Part shown: positions 48,463 to 57,588 of the stretch, one piece after another
Position numbering within the stretch: position 1 is the first letter of the stretch
How the letters are laid out: every line of letters begins with the position of its first letter
NCBI GenBank assembly: GCA_963816985.1
Contig: CAWFMF010000004.1
Location: 4,278,001 to 4,342,000, forward strand
Reading direction: 5' to 3'
Length of the DNA: 64,000 nt
DNA from: JAIVJM01 sp963816985
GTDB taxonomy: Bacteria > Acidobacteriota > Blastocatellia > Pyrinomonadales > Pyrinomonadaceae
Notes under the pieces: generated by a model
Told to the model about the DNA's origin: nothing
Database searches by the model: none
Seen by the model: the letters and a program-made list of their open reading frames with translations, nothing else
Translations under genes and position numbers: made by a program

Positions 48463-49653
48463 TCACTTCTGCGGGCCGACGGCGGGCGCGGCGTTGGAGT
48501 AGGCGATGAGACCCTTCCGAGTCGTCAGCAGTAAGAGATTGTCAACCAGAAGAGGGGACGCGGCCATGTTGTTATCCTCGCCGACAAAAATACCGTTAAC
48601 TTTCCGCCCGTCTTTCTGGTCTAGAACCACACACTCTTCTCCTGCGAGGGGGGCGAAGAGCACGCCCTCGTCCGTGGCGACCGGTCTGGCCGCGATTCTC
48701 CCGGCGAGCTGACGCTTCCAAATCTTGCGCCCGCTCCGTAAAGATAAACAGTAGACGAAATTATCCAGAGAGGCCGCGACCAGACACCTCTTCGTCGGAG
48801 TGACCGACTGAACCCCGGCCCCCGTCCGTGCGCGCCAGCGTAAACGCCCGTCCGCTCTATTCAAGGCATAGACGAACCCGTCATTCGAGCCGGCGTAGAC
48901 CGTCTCGCCGACGACTGCCACCGGTGCGCGCACGGCCTGCCGCGTCCGATAACGCCAGAGGGTCTTGCCCGAATCAATATTAATGGCCCAAAGGCTTCCT
49001 TCTTCATCTCCTAGAAGCAGCATATCCTTCGAAAGCACCGGCTGAGATGCGAAAGGCCCTCGATTCTGTCTGGCCCAAAGCACTTCGCCGGAGAGGCTCT
49101 TAAAGGCGTAGACACGCCCGTCCGCCGCCCCGCCGAAGATGACTGTCTCATTTGAAATCAAGCCGCCCTGGATGGGGGCGGGAAGTGCCCGCGCCCAGAG
49201 GGTCACGCCGCTTCTCCGACTCAAAGCGCTGAGGGAGCCGCCCGCTTTGGACGGGCTATTCGTGGGCACAATATTTTCCGTCGCGACGAAAACGCCGGTC
49301 TCGTTGGCATGAGGCGGGCTCGAAAGGTTGCCGCCGATTTCGGCCTTCCAATTCAAACCCCCGTCGCCGAGCGTCAGGGACACAACGACCCCGCCCCCCA
49401 GGGGAAGGTAAATAACATCCTTATGGCTCGCCGGCGTCAGATTAATCGTGTTCTCCGATTCAAAACGCCAGATCGCCTGGAAAGGTCTGACGAGGGAGAC
49501 CTGCTCCTGTGCGGAGGACGGGCGGGCGTTGAGGAGGTAAACGCACGTAAAGAGGAAGAAAACGCACAGAAGCGTCCGACCTTCGCCGGCTTTACGAAGC
49601 GAAAAAAAGAAATTCAACGGATGTCGGCGCATTAACATCAATCCCCCAGGCAT
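48463..49653 (-). CDS. Exported PQQ-repeat beta-propeller (BamB-like)
   Basis: The 396-residue product (starts within the first 20 codons are uncertain; ATGs at codons 1, 6 and 8) has a hydrophobic export signal (about 24-45) and seven or so repeats of the type GRVYAFKSLSGEVLWARQ, GSLWAINIDSGKTLWRYR and GFVYALNRADGRLRWRA. This is the PQQ-like propeller also seen in BamB of the outer-membrane assembly machine. No lipobox Cys is present at the signal end, so BamB function is uncertain. Confidence 0.82.
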   Translation of the reverse strand: MPGGLMLMRRHPLNFFFSLRKAGEGRTLLCVFFLFTCVYLLNARPSSAQEQVSLVRPFQAIWRFESENTINLTPASHKDVIYLPLGGGVVVSLTLGDGGLNWKAEIGGNLSSPPHANETGVFVATENIVPTNSPSKAGGSLSALSRRSGVTLWARALPAPIQGGLISNETVIFGGAADGRVYAFKSLSGEVLWARQNRGPFASQPVLSKDMLLLGDEEGSLWAINIDSGKTLWRYRTRQAVRAPVAVVGETVYAGSNDGFVYALNRADGRLRWRARTGAGVQSVTPTKRCLVAASLDNFVYCLSLRSGRKIWKRQLAGRIAARPVATDEGVLFAPLAGEECVVLDQKDGRKVNGIFVGEDNNMAASPLLVDNLLLLTTRKGLIAYSNAAPAVGPQK

Positions 49654-49679
49654 AGACCCACGGCTGAACGGAAATGATT

Positions 49680-49708
49680 TTGATTGATAAGATACGAGAA
49701 GTTATAAT
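49680..49708 (+). promoter_or_regulatory. Promoter of guaA
   Basis: TTGATT at 49680-49685 and a perfect TATAAT at 49703-49708 are separated by 17 bp. The leader to the guaA start is about 55 nt, too short for a purine riboswitch. Confidence 0.7.
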
Positions 49709-49768
49709 CGGTTGCCAAACTGTCCGTACCGTCTGTCATAAAAAACGTTCTCATAGTTCCTCGATGGG

Positions 49769-51334
49769 GTGAGTGCCTTGGAAGCAGAAAAGAAGAGACA
49801 CGATACGATTATCATTCTGGATTTCGGTTCGCAATACACCCAATTGATTGCCAGGCGGATTCGAGAATCGAATGTCTTTTGCGAGCTTTTGCCCTTCAAG
49901 ACGCCGGTCAGTGAGATCGTTTCGAGGGAGCCGAAGGGAATTATTTTATCGGGGGGGCCTTCGTCCGTTTACGACGCGCATGCGCCGAAATTGCCGAACG
50001 ATTTTTTAGAAAGGGTAGATTGTCCGGTTTTAGGAATTTGTTATGGGCTCCAGCTCCTGGCCTTCGAACTCGGCGGTGAGGTTCGGCCTTCCGCCAACAG
50101 GGGCTACGGTTACGCCCGTCTAACTGTCGCGGAGCCCGTCAGCCCCCTCTTCAGAGACCTCCCCGTCGAGATGGACGTCTGGTTAAGTCACGGCGACCAC
50201 GTGGTACAGACTCCGCCGGGCTTCCGCCTCACGGCCCAGACAAACGGAATGCTTAATGCATTCGAGAACTTAAGCAAGCGTTTATTCGGGATACAGTTTC
50301 ACCCGGAAGTCGCACATACGCCTTTCGGCACACAGATCCTCCAAAATTTCCTCTTCCACGTTTGTCAGGTGAGGCCCGATTGGTCTACGAATGCGATTGT
50401 CGGCGAACAGGTGGAGAAAATTCGAAATGCCGTCGGGGACGGCTCCGCTATTTGTGGCCTGTCGGGCGGGGTGGATTCGACCGTCGCCGCGGCCCTGGTG
50501 CATGAAGCCATCGGGGAGCGGCAGACCTGTATTTTTGTGGACACAGGGCTTTTGCGCGAGGGGGAGTTTGAGGCGACCTGCGCTTTATTCAAAAATAATA
50601 TGAGCTTGAACGTCTTGGGGGTTCGCGCCGAGACTCAGTTTTTAAATGCGCTCAAGGGGGTCATTGACCCTGAGAAGAAGAGGCACATTATCGGCCATCA
50701 GTTTATTGATGTTTTCGAAAGGGAAGCGAGAAAACTGGGGAATGTTAAATACCTCGTCCAAGGGACCCTCTACCCGGACGTCATCGAGTCAGTCGCGGTG
50801 CACGGGCCTTCATCCATCATCAAAAGTCACCACAATGTCGGCGGTTTACCCGAACGGATGGAATTAACGTTGGTAGAGCCGTTGCGTGAACTGTTCAAAG
50901 ATGAGGTGAGGATTATCGGTCGGGAACTAGGCGTGCCGTTCGAGATTTTAAATCGCCATCCTTTTCCGGGTCCCGGTCTTGGGGTGCGTATTCTAGGCGA
51001 GATTAAATCTGAGGACCTGGCAATTTTAAGGGCGGCGGATCGAATAGTCGAGGAGGAGTTAAAACTCTCCAATCAATACGATAATGTCTGGCAGGCGTTT
51101 CCAGTGTTGCTCCCCATCTCAAGCGTCGGAGTGATGGGCGATTTCAGGACTTATGAGCGCGTGATAGCCGTCAGGGCAGTCACCAGTGTTGACGGAATGA
51201 CCGCCGATTGGGCACGTCTGCCGCATGAAGTCCTGGGACGAATATCGGCAAGGTTGGTTTCCGAAGTGAGGGGCATCAATCGTGTCGTCTATGACATCAG
51301 CTCGAAACCTCCCAGCACAATCGAGTGGGAATGA
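49769..51334 (+). CDS. guaA: GMP synthase (glutamine-hydrolysing)
   Basis: The 521-residue product (GTG at 49769; a TTG at 49778 behind ggggtgag is an alternative) converts XMP to GMP. The class I amidotransferase domain has IIILDFGSQYTQLIARRI and the nucleophile Cys in VLGICYGLQLLA, with QFHPEVAHT supplying His and Glu. The ATP-pyrophosphatase domain starts with GLSGGVDSTV, and the C-terminal dimerisation domain ends VYDISSKPPSTIEWE. Length and motifs are complete. Codon use is visibly more AT-rich than in the genes to the left. Confidence 0.96.
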   Translation: MSALEAEKKRHDTIIILDFGSQYTQLIARRIRESNVFCELLPFKTPVSEIVSREPKGIILSGGPSSVYDAHAPKLPNDFLERVDCPVLGICYGLQLLAFELGGEVRPSANRGYGYARLTVAEPVSPLFRDLPVEMDVWLSHGDHVVQTPPGFRLTAQTNGMLNAFENLSKRLFGIQFHPEVAHTPFGTQILQNFLFHVCQVRPDWSTNAIVGEQVEKIRNAVGDGSAICGLSGGVDSTVAAALVHEAIGERQTCIFVDTGLLREGEFEATCALFKNNMSLNVLGVRAETQFLNALKGVIDPEKKRHIIGHQFIDVFEREARKLGNVKYLVQGTLYPDVIESVAVHGPSSIIKSHHNVGGLPERMELTLVEPLRELFKDEVRIIGRELGVPFEILNRHPFPGPGLGVRILGEIKSEDLAILRAADRIVEEELKLSNQYDNVWQAFPVLLPISSVGVMGDFRTYERVIAVRAVTSVDGMTADWARLPHEVLGRISARLVSEVRGINRVVYDISSKPPSTIEWE

Positions 51335-51383
51335 AACATTCGTTGGGGAGTGACCCCGGCATGCAGTTAAATTGAGCGTAAAT

Positions 51384-51413
51384 AAGCAAAAGCTTAAAAT
51401 TAAGCCTTTGCTT
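51384..51413. repeat. AT-rich inverted repeat upstream of accA
   Basis: aagcaaaagctta (51384-51396) faces taagcctttgctt (51401-51413) with one mismatch in 13 and a 4-nt loop. There is no T-run on the plus strand. It may be an operator or a leader hairpin of accA, or the guaA transcript end. Confidence 0.5.
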
Positions 51414-51450
51414 AAAAACCGCAAACCTTTTTACGAAAGGGATAACAGAG

Positions 51451-52275
51451 GTGAGCGAGACGACCGAAGGATTAGGAGTACAGGGAACCAGCGACGCTTA
51501 CGAAAAGGTAAAACTCGCGAGACATCCCGACCGTCCGTATACCTCGGATTTCATCGAGAGGCTATTCCCGGATTTCTTGGAGTTGCGCGGGGATCGCCGG
51601 TACGCCGATGACCCTGCAATGATTTGCGGGGTGGCGACTTTTCGAGACCTCCCGGTGGTTGTCATCGGTCAACAGAAGGGGCGTGATACCAAGCAAAGAA
51701 GATTTAGGAATTTTGGGATGCCGAAACCGGAGGGGTATCGAAAGGCGATTCGCCTGATGCGTCTAGCGGAAAAATTCGGCCACCCGATCATCTCCTTCAT
51801 AGACACTCCGGGGGCATACCCTGGGATTGATGCGGAAGAGAGGGGGCAGGCAGAGGCCATTGCAAATAACTTGATTCAGATGGCGAGGATATCTGTCCCC
51901 ATCATCATCACGATTATTGGGGAAGGAGGGTCGGGGGGCGCGCTCGCCATAGGGGTCGGAGACTCCGTGTTGATGCTTGAGAATGCAATCTATTCCGTCA
52001 TCTCTCCCGAAGGGTGCGCGGCGATTTTATGGAAGGATTCTACAAAGTCCATGCTCGCGGCTGATGCACTTCGCCTGACGGCGAGAGACCTATTTGAATT
52101 AAAGATTATTGACGAGGTGGTGGAAGAGCCTGATGGCGGGGCTCACGCGTCATTCGACGAGGCCGCGCGTCTATTAGAGAAATCCCTGGCGCAACAATTA
52201 CAATCCTCCCTCTCTCTCAACGCGAATGAGCGACTCGCGAGGCGTTACCGGAGGATCAGGTCTCTAGGATTTTAG
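51451..52275 (+). CDS. accA: Acetyl-CoA carboxylase carboxyltransferase subunit alpha
   Basis: The GTG at 51451 has an aaaggg element upstream. The 274-residue product shows the AccA core: ARHPDRPYTSDFIERLFPDF, GQQKGRDTKQR, FGMPKPEGYRKA, DTPGAYPGIDAEERGQAEAI, GEGGSGGALAIGVGD and SPEGCAAILWKD. With AccD it transfers carboxyl from biotin to acetyl-CoA for fatty-acid synthesis. It is somewhat shorter than E. coli AccA (319) at the N-terminus. accD is not in the window. Confidence 0.95.
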   Translation: MSETTEGLGVQGTSDAYEKVKLARHPDRPYTSDFIERLFPDFLELRGDRRYADDPAMICGVATFRDLPVVVIGQQKGRDTKQRRFRNFGMPKPEGYRKAIRLMRLAEKFGHPIISFIDTPGAYPGIDAEERGQAEAIANNLIQMARISVPIIITIIGEGGSGGALAIGVGDSVLMLENAIYSVISPEGCAAILWKDSTKSMLAADALRLTARDLFELKIIDEVVEEPDGGAHASFDEAARLLEKSLAQQLQSSLSLNANERLARRYRRIRSLGF

Positions 52276-52420
52276 ACGGGACGGGGATTGTCTGCGGCGT
52301 CTTGAACGTCGTCAGTAACGCCAACTCTAAAGTTGAGAATTGGGCAGACGCTAAACAGAATTGTTGCGGAGAAGCTAAGGAATCTCATTAAATGTCGGCG
52401 TGCCGACGAACCCTTCTGAC

Positions 52421-52843
52421 TTAAAAAGGGATGTCGTCATCTTCTATTTCGGAAGCGTTTGAAGACGAAGGCCGGGGCTGCTCATCCGGTCTTGAAGGCG
52501 CGGGCGCGTCGTCACCCTTGCCGCCGATGAACTGCATGTCTGTGGCGTGGACTTCGAGCGTGTAACGCGAGCGCCCGTCGCGATCCGTCCAATCTTCGAC
52601 GCGCAGACGCCCTTCTATATAAACAGGTCTTCCCTTAGTTAAGTATTGCGAGGCCGTTTCGGCCTGCCGACCCCAGAGTGTCACTCGGAACCAGGTGGTT
52701 TGATCCTGCGATTCCCCGGTCTTATCTTTCCGGCGCTCGTTGGTGGCCATCGTGAAGCTGCAGACGGGGGTGCCCTGCGGCGTATAGCGGAGTTCGGGGT
52801 CGCGACCCAGATTTCCGACGAGGATGATTTTATTGAATGACAT
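52421..52843 (-). CDS. ssb: Single-stranded DNA-binding protein
   Basis: The start at 52843 (MSFNKIILVGNLGRDPELRYT) matches the family and has GAGAGG upstream; 15 extra codons upstream are not conserved. The 140-residue product has an OB fold (about 1-105), a Pro/Ser-rich linker and the partner-binding acidic tail ending DDDIPF. SSB protects single strands and recruits repair and replication proteins. Confidence 0.95.
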   Translation of the reverse strand: MSFNKIILVGNLGRDPELRYTPQGTPVCSFTMATNERRKDKTGESQDQTTWFRVTLWGRQAETASQYLTKGRPVYIEGRLRVEDWTDRDGRSRYTLEVHATDMQFIGGKGDDAPAPSRPDEQPRPSSSNASEIEDDDIPF

Positions 52844-53002
52844 GAGCTTGCAACCTCTCCGAGGTGGGATGACCAGAGCAAGGCGCAATATACCTTTCGG
52901 AATTCATAAGGTCAAGACGTCAGGCCTTCGACGTTTAGTCGAGCATCTGATTTATCTTAAGGTTAAATATTAAAAGTAATTTCTTCGATGAGAAGTCCCT
53001 TT

Positions 53003-54808
53003 ATGTTGAAGTTCATTAACATAATCAATTTAGCAGTCATCCACCGTCTGACGTTTGAGCTTGGCGAAGGTCTCTGCCTGATGACGGGGGAGACGGGGGC
53101 CGGGAAATCCATCATCGTTGACGCGCTCGGATTTTTGCTGGGGCGGCGCGGGGGCGCGGAGCTTGTGCGGACGGGCGAGCGTCTGGCCGTCATCGAAGGC
53201 GGGTTCGAGTTGGCCGGGGAGACGAAAAAGGCGGTCGAAGACTTACTGCAAGGCACGGGGCTCGCACAAATCTCGGAGGACGAAATCCTGATCAGGCGAG
53301 AGATTAACGTTTCGGGCCAAAGCCGTATTTTCATCAACGACCGGCGGGTGACAAATGCGACGCTCAGACAGCTCCAGCCCTTTCTGGTTGAGATTTTAGG
53401 TCAGGGCGAGCATTTCGTCCTCACCTCTCGACAGAGCCATTTAGACATGCTGGATAATTTTGCGGGGAGCCGCGAACTGCTTGCAAAAACCTCTGAAGCT
53501 TTTAAAAAATGGAGGCGGGCGGTCGAATCGCTCAACGAATTGAGGAGGGTCGGAGCCGAAAGAGAGCGGCTCGCGGACTATCTTCGATTTCAGCTCGCGG
53601 AGATCGAGAAGGTCAACCCGAAGCCCGGCGAGGAAGCACATTTACTGGCCGAAAAATCCCTCCTCGTCAACGTCGAGAGGGTCTTTGAGCTGTGCTCCGC
53701 GGGGTTTGCGGAATTATATGAGAACGACGACAGCATTTCTTCGAAGCTCGGCGCGGTGCGGAAGCAGTTGCAGGATCTCGCCGTCATAGACCGGCGCGTG
53801 GAAGCTTTGCAGGGGATGTTAGAGAGCGCGTCGGCGCTTTTGTCGGAAGTCGCCGACGGGTTGAGGGGCTTGGGCGAGGGGATTAATTACACGGAAGGTC
53901 GTCTGGAGGAGATCGAAAATCGTCTGGACGAGATTCAGAGGTGCAAGCGTAAATTCGGGAAAGAGTTCGAAGAGTTGTTGGGGTTAAAGGAAGAGTTGGG
54001 CGAACAGCTCGAAAGGCTCACGTCGCAGGAGAAAGATGAAGAGGCGCTCGGTCGGGAGGTTTCGAGCAGCCGGGCGGAATACCTGGGCGCGGCGCGGCGG
54101 CTCTCGAAAAAAAGGCTTGAAGCGATTCCTCTTTTAGAAAAACGCGTGACGGAGCAGCTCAGACACCTCGCTCTGGAGAGCGCGAGATTCGAGGTCGAGT
54201 TTGAGACTTTCTTTGCTTCGGAAAAGTCCGGCGCACAGACGCGGACAAGAGTTGAGGCCGGAGAGCTGAAGGGCTCGGAAGCCTCGGACGAGCTGCTTTC
54301 GCAGACGGGCGGCGACCGTGCGGTGTTTCTGTTTACCGCAAACAGAGGGGAGGACGCGCGCCCCTTGGACAGGGTTGCTTCGGGCGGCGAGTTGTCGCGT
54401 CTGATGTTAGCCCTCCGGACGGTCTGTCTGGACAGGAAGAACGGCACGGGGCAGAGTAGCGCGGGGGTCACCTTAATCTTCGACGAGGTTGACGCGGGGA
54501 TTGGCGGCAAGACCGCGGAGGCTGTAGGATTGCGGCTCAGGCAGCTCGCGGAGAGACAGCAAGTCCTCTGCGTCACGCATCAGCCGCAGATCGCGAGGTT
54601 CGCCGAGCATCATTTCGTCGTCACGAAAGAGGTCGAGCACGGGCGCACTCTGACGAGGGTCAGGGAGTTGGGAGAGTTGGAGAGGGTCGGCGAGCTGGCG
54701 CGGATGATCGGCGGCGCCGAAGACATCGAGGAGGCGCGGGCGACCGCCAAGTGGATGCTGGAGAATAACCCTTCGGCTCCGAGGTCGAGAGGGAGAAGGG
54801 CAGTCTGA
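53003..54808 (+). CDS. recN: DNA repair protein RecN
   Basis: The start at 53003 (MLKFINIINLAVIHRL) matches the family N-terminus; an in-frame ATG at 52988 would add five residues. The 601-residue product is an SMC-like ATPase: Walker A GETGAGKSI (about 29-37), coiled-coil arms (about 150-360), signature ASGGELSR and Walker B IFDEVDAGIGGKTA near the C-terminus, with TH in CVTHQPQIA. RecN acts in double-strand break repair. Confidence 0.94.
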   Translation: MLKFINIINLAVIHRLTFELGEGLCLMTGETGAGKSIIVDALGFLLGRRGGAELVRTGERLAVIEGGFELAGETKKAVEDLLQGTGLAQISEDEILIRREINVSGQSRIFINDRRVTNATLRQLQPFLVEILGQGEHFVLTSRQSHLDMLDNFAGSRELLAKTSEAFKKWRRAVESLNELRRVGAERERLADYLRFQLAEIEKVNPKPGEEAHLLAEKSLLVNVERVFELCSAGFAELYENDDSISSKLGAVRKQLQDLAVIDRRVEALQGMLESASALLSEVADGLRGLGEGINYTEGRLEEIENRLDEIQRCKRKFGKEFEELLGLKEELGEQLERLTSQEKDEEALGREVSSSRAEYLGAARRLSKKRLEAIPLLEKRVTEQLRHLALESARFEVEFETFFASEKSGAQTRTRVEAGELKGSEASDELLSQTGGDRAVFLFTANRGEDARPLDRVASGGELSRLMLALRTVCLDRKNGTGQSSAGVTLIFDEVDAGIGGKTAEAVGLRLRQLAERQQVLCVTHQPQIARFAEHHFVVTKEVEHGRTLTRVRELGELERVGELARMIGGAEDIEEARATAKWMLENNPSAPRSRGRRAV

Positions 54809-54921
54809 GTCTTCCGTCCGGGGGCGGTTTTCGACGCGCGCAGGCTCCTTTGGATAAGTGCCTCGCCGCGCCTTCCTCAATTCTGCTACACTGGCACGAA
54901 AGGGCTTCTGAAGCGAGCGTG

Positions 54922-56271
54922 ATGGAGAGGGTTTTCATAGAAACTTTCGGATGCCAGATGAACGTCGCCGACTCGGAGCGCGCGGCGACGGTGCTGCGCT
55001 CCGCCGGGTACGAGCTGACGGACTCCTTGGATGTCGCCGATGTCGTCCTCCTGAACACCTGTTCGGTTCGTTCGCGCGCCGAACAGAAGGTCTTCCAACG
55101 CATCGGCGAAATCCGTCACCGGCGCGCGCAGAGGGAAGAGCCTCTGATCGGCGTCATGGGCTGCGTCGCGCAGCTCGAAGGCGAGGCCATCTTCGACCAG
55201 TCGCCGACGGTGCGTGCGATCATCGGCACGCGCGCCACGGACCGCCTGCCTTCGATTATCGAGCGGGCACGGATGGGAGAGCGCGCGATTGACCTCGGCG
55301 AGCGCGTGGAGGGCGAAGAGTGGAACGTCTCGGCGGTCGAGCGGCACTCAAAGCACGTCGCCTTCGTCCCGATCATCGAGGGCTGTAATAAGTTCTGCAC
55401 CTACTGCATCGTCCCTTATTCGAGGGGGCGCGAGCGGAGCCGCCCGGCGCTTGAGATCGTCGGAGAGGTCTCAAGGCTCAAGGCGCAAGGGTTCAAGGAG
55501 ATTCATCTCGTCGGCCAGAACGTCAACAGTTATCGCCCGAAGACCGAGAGCGGGCTCGAACATTTCAAGGGCGCGACGCCTTTCTCCAAGCTCCTCCGCG
55601 CGGTCGCGGCGACCGGCGTCCCTCGCATCAAGTTCACGACCTCCTTCCCGAGGGATTTTCACGCGGACATCGTCGAGGCCATAGATGAGCACGAGAACCT
55701 CTGCGACTGGGTGCACCTGCCCGTGCAGTCGGGCAACGACCGCGTGCTGCGTGCGATGCGGAGGGGCTACACAGTGTCCGACTACCTGGCGCGCGTGGAT
55801 TCGATCAAGGGCGCGCGTCGAAGGCTCGCGCTCACGAGCGACATCATCGTGGGGTTTCCGGGCGAGAGCGAGGGCGAGTTCGAAGAGACGCTCCGCCTGA
55901 CGGAGCGTTGCCGCTTCGACAGCCTCTACATCTTCAAGTATTCGGAGCGGCGCGGGACTCCGGCGGCGCGCCTGGAAGAGACGGTCACGGAGGCCGAGAA
56001 GACGCGCCGGTTCCTCTCCTTGGAGAAGCTGCAGAAGGGCATCCAGAAGGAAATCTTCGAGTCTTACGTCGGGCGCGAGGTGAGCGTGCTGGTCGAGGGG
56101 GAGAGCGCGCGTTCGGAGGCGGATTTGACCGGACACACGACCTGCAACAAGGTCGTCAACTTCCGAGGGGGCTCGGAGCTTGTGGGCGAGGTCGTCAGCG
56201 TCCGCGTGAACGAGGCGAAAGCCAACAGCCTCTACGGTCAGCTTTCGTGCGCGCGTCCGGGCGGAGTCTGA
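54922..56271 (+). CDS. miaB: tRNA-2-methylthio-N6-dimethylallyladenosine synthase MiaB
   Basis: The ATG at 54922 begins the conserved MERVFIETFGCQMNVADSE; the frame is open 24 codons further. The 449-residue product has the N-terminal UPF0004 cluster-binding cysteines (C11, C46 and C81 regions: GCQMN, NTCSVR and MGCVAQ), the radical SAM motif CNKFCTYCIVPYSRGRE, and a C-terminal TRAM domain. It adds the methylthio group to i6A37 of tRNAs. Confidence 0.94.
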   Translation: MERVFIETFGCQMNVADSERAATVLRSAGYELTDSLDVADVVLLNTCSVRSRAEQKVFQRIGEIRHRRAQREEPLIGVMGCVAQLEGEAIFDQSPTVRAIIGTRATDRLPSIIERARMGERAIDLGERVEGEEWNVSAVERHSKHVAFVPIIEGCNKFCTYCIVPYSRGRERSRPALEIVGEVSRLKAQGFKEIHLVGQNVNSYRPKTESGLEHFKGATPFSKLLRAVAATGVPRIKFTTSFPRDFHADIVEAIDEHENLCDWVHLPVQSGNDRVLRAMRRGYTVSDYLARVDSIKGARRRLALTSDIIVGFPGESEGEFEETLRLTERCRFDSLYIFKYSERRGTPAARLEETVTEAEKTRRFLSLEKLQKGIQKEIFESYVGREVSVLVEGESARSEADLTGHTTCNKVVNFRGGSELVGEVVSVRVNEAKANSLYGQLSCARPGGV

Positions 56272-56288
56272 AGGGTTGAGGTGGGTTT

Positions 56289-56774
56289 ATGGAGATCGAG
56301 GTGAAGATTCGCGGTTTGATGATGGACCCCAGCAGCGGGACGCCGATCATCATCCTCAAAGATGTCAACAGCGAGACGATGCTCCCCATCTGGGTCGGCG
56401 CCTACGAGGCCAACGCCATCGCCCTCGAAATCGAAAAAATCGCCCCGCAGCGCCCGATGACGCATGACCTTCTGCGGAACCTGATCGTCGAGATGGGGGC
56501 CAGCGTCGAACGCGTGGTGGTCACGGAGCTGAGGGACAACACCTTTTTCGCGGTCATCGAGATGCGCAGTCAAGCCGGGGCCGCTTTAATGTTGGATTCC
56601 AGACCCTCGGACGCGATTGCGCTCGCGCTCCGCGCGGACTGCCCGATCTACGTGAACGAGGAAGTGATCAAGGCGTCTCGCAACACGGTGGGTGGGGCGA
56701 GCGAAGAGGCGTCCGAGAGCGCCGATGAAGAGTGGCCCGACGTCATCGGCGAGGCCGGCGACCTGCCGATGTAG
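56289..56774 (+). CDS. Bifunctional nuclease-family protein (DUF151)
   Basis: The 161-residue product matches the BFN/DUF151 family: MEIEVKIRGLMMDP, ILKDVNSETMLPIWVGAYEANAIALE, RPMTHDLLRNLI and DSRPSDAIALALRADCPIYV. Plant and bacterial members have reported DNase/RNase activity, but a bacterial role is not clear. The last 30 residues are acidic. It begins 18 bp after miaB and is followed by parA; all three lie on one strand. Confidence 0.9.
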   Translation: MEIEVKIRGLMMDPSSGTPIIILKDVNSETMLPIWVGAYEANAIALEIEKIAPQRPMTHDLLRNLIVEMGASVERVVVTELRDNTFFAVIEMRSQAGAALMLDSRPSDAIALALRADCPIYVNEEVIKASRNTVGGASEEASESADEEWPDVIGEAGDLPM

Positions 56775-56826
56775 TCTTTCCGGGGGGAATGTTTTCTCAT
56801 CCCCAAGATTTGGGAAAAATCCGCAC

Positions 56827-57588
56827 TTGACTACTGTCATCGCCATTGCGAATCAGAAAGGCGGGGTGGGGAAGACGACCACCGCGATCAACCTCGCGGC
56901 GGCGTTCGCGCAGAAGGGCCGAAGAGTCCTCCTGCTCGACCTCGACCCGCAAGGCAACAGCTCGATCTCCTTCCTCGACCCGCAGGCCGTAGACCTCTCC
57001 GCATACGACATGATGGTGGACGGGAGTAGCGAGCTCTCGAACTACATCTACCCGACGCACGTCCAAGGCCTGGCGATGATCCCTTCGAGAATCAACCTCG
57101 CGAAGCTCGAAGCGAAACTGGTCGGCGACTTCGACGCCCCTTTCCGCCTCAAAGACCGTCTCGAAATTCTGCGCGGCCAGTACGACACCATTTTTATAGA
57201 CACGCCGCCCACCTTGGGTCTGATAACGGTGAATGCTTTGGTGGCGGCGACACACGTTTTGATCCCGATTCAATCCTCCTATTATGCCCTGGAGGGAACT
57301 GATGATTTACTGGAGACGATTGAGAAGGTGAAGGCGCGCCCGAACCCGAATTTGCGTGTCCTGGGGGTGGTGGTGACTTTACACGATAAGCGGACGACGC
57401 TGGCGCGTGAGGTCTTCGAGCGCATCAGGAATGTTTTCGGGTCACAGATGTTCGAGACTGTGATTACGAAGAGCGTCCGGCTCGAAGAATCGCCCGCCTA
57501 CAAAGAGTCTATCTTTTCCTTTGCGCCGCAGTCGTCCGGGGCGCACGAATACGCGAAACTTTGCGAAGAGGTGTTGAGCCGTGTCTAG
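56827..57588 (+). CDS. parA: Chromosome partitioning ATPase ParA/Soj
   Basis: The family N-terminus begins at a TTG (56827; TTVIAIANQKGGVGKTT); the open frame runs further left but is not conserved. The 253-residue product has the deviant Walker A KGGVGKTT (about 10-17), LLLDLDPQGN and DTIFIDTPPTLG. ParA with ParB positions replicated chromosomes. It overlaps parB by 8 bp. Confidence 0.93.
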   Translation: MTTVIAIANQKGGVGKTTTAINLAAAFAQKGRRVLLLDLDPQGNSSISFLDPQAVDLSAYDMMVDGSSELSNYIYPTHVQGLAMIPSRINLAKLEAKLVGDFDAPFRLKDRLEILRGQYDTIFIDTPPTLGLITVNALVAATHVLIPIQSSYYALEGTDDLLETIEKVKARPNPNLRVLGVVVTLHDKRTTLAREVFERIRNVFGSQMFETVITKSVRLEESPAYKESIFSFAPQSSGAHEYAKLCEEVLSRV

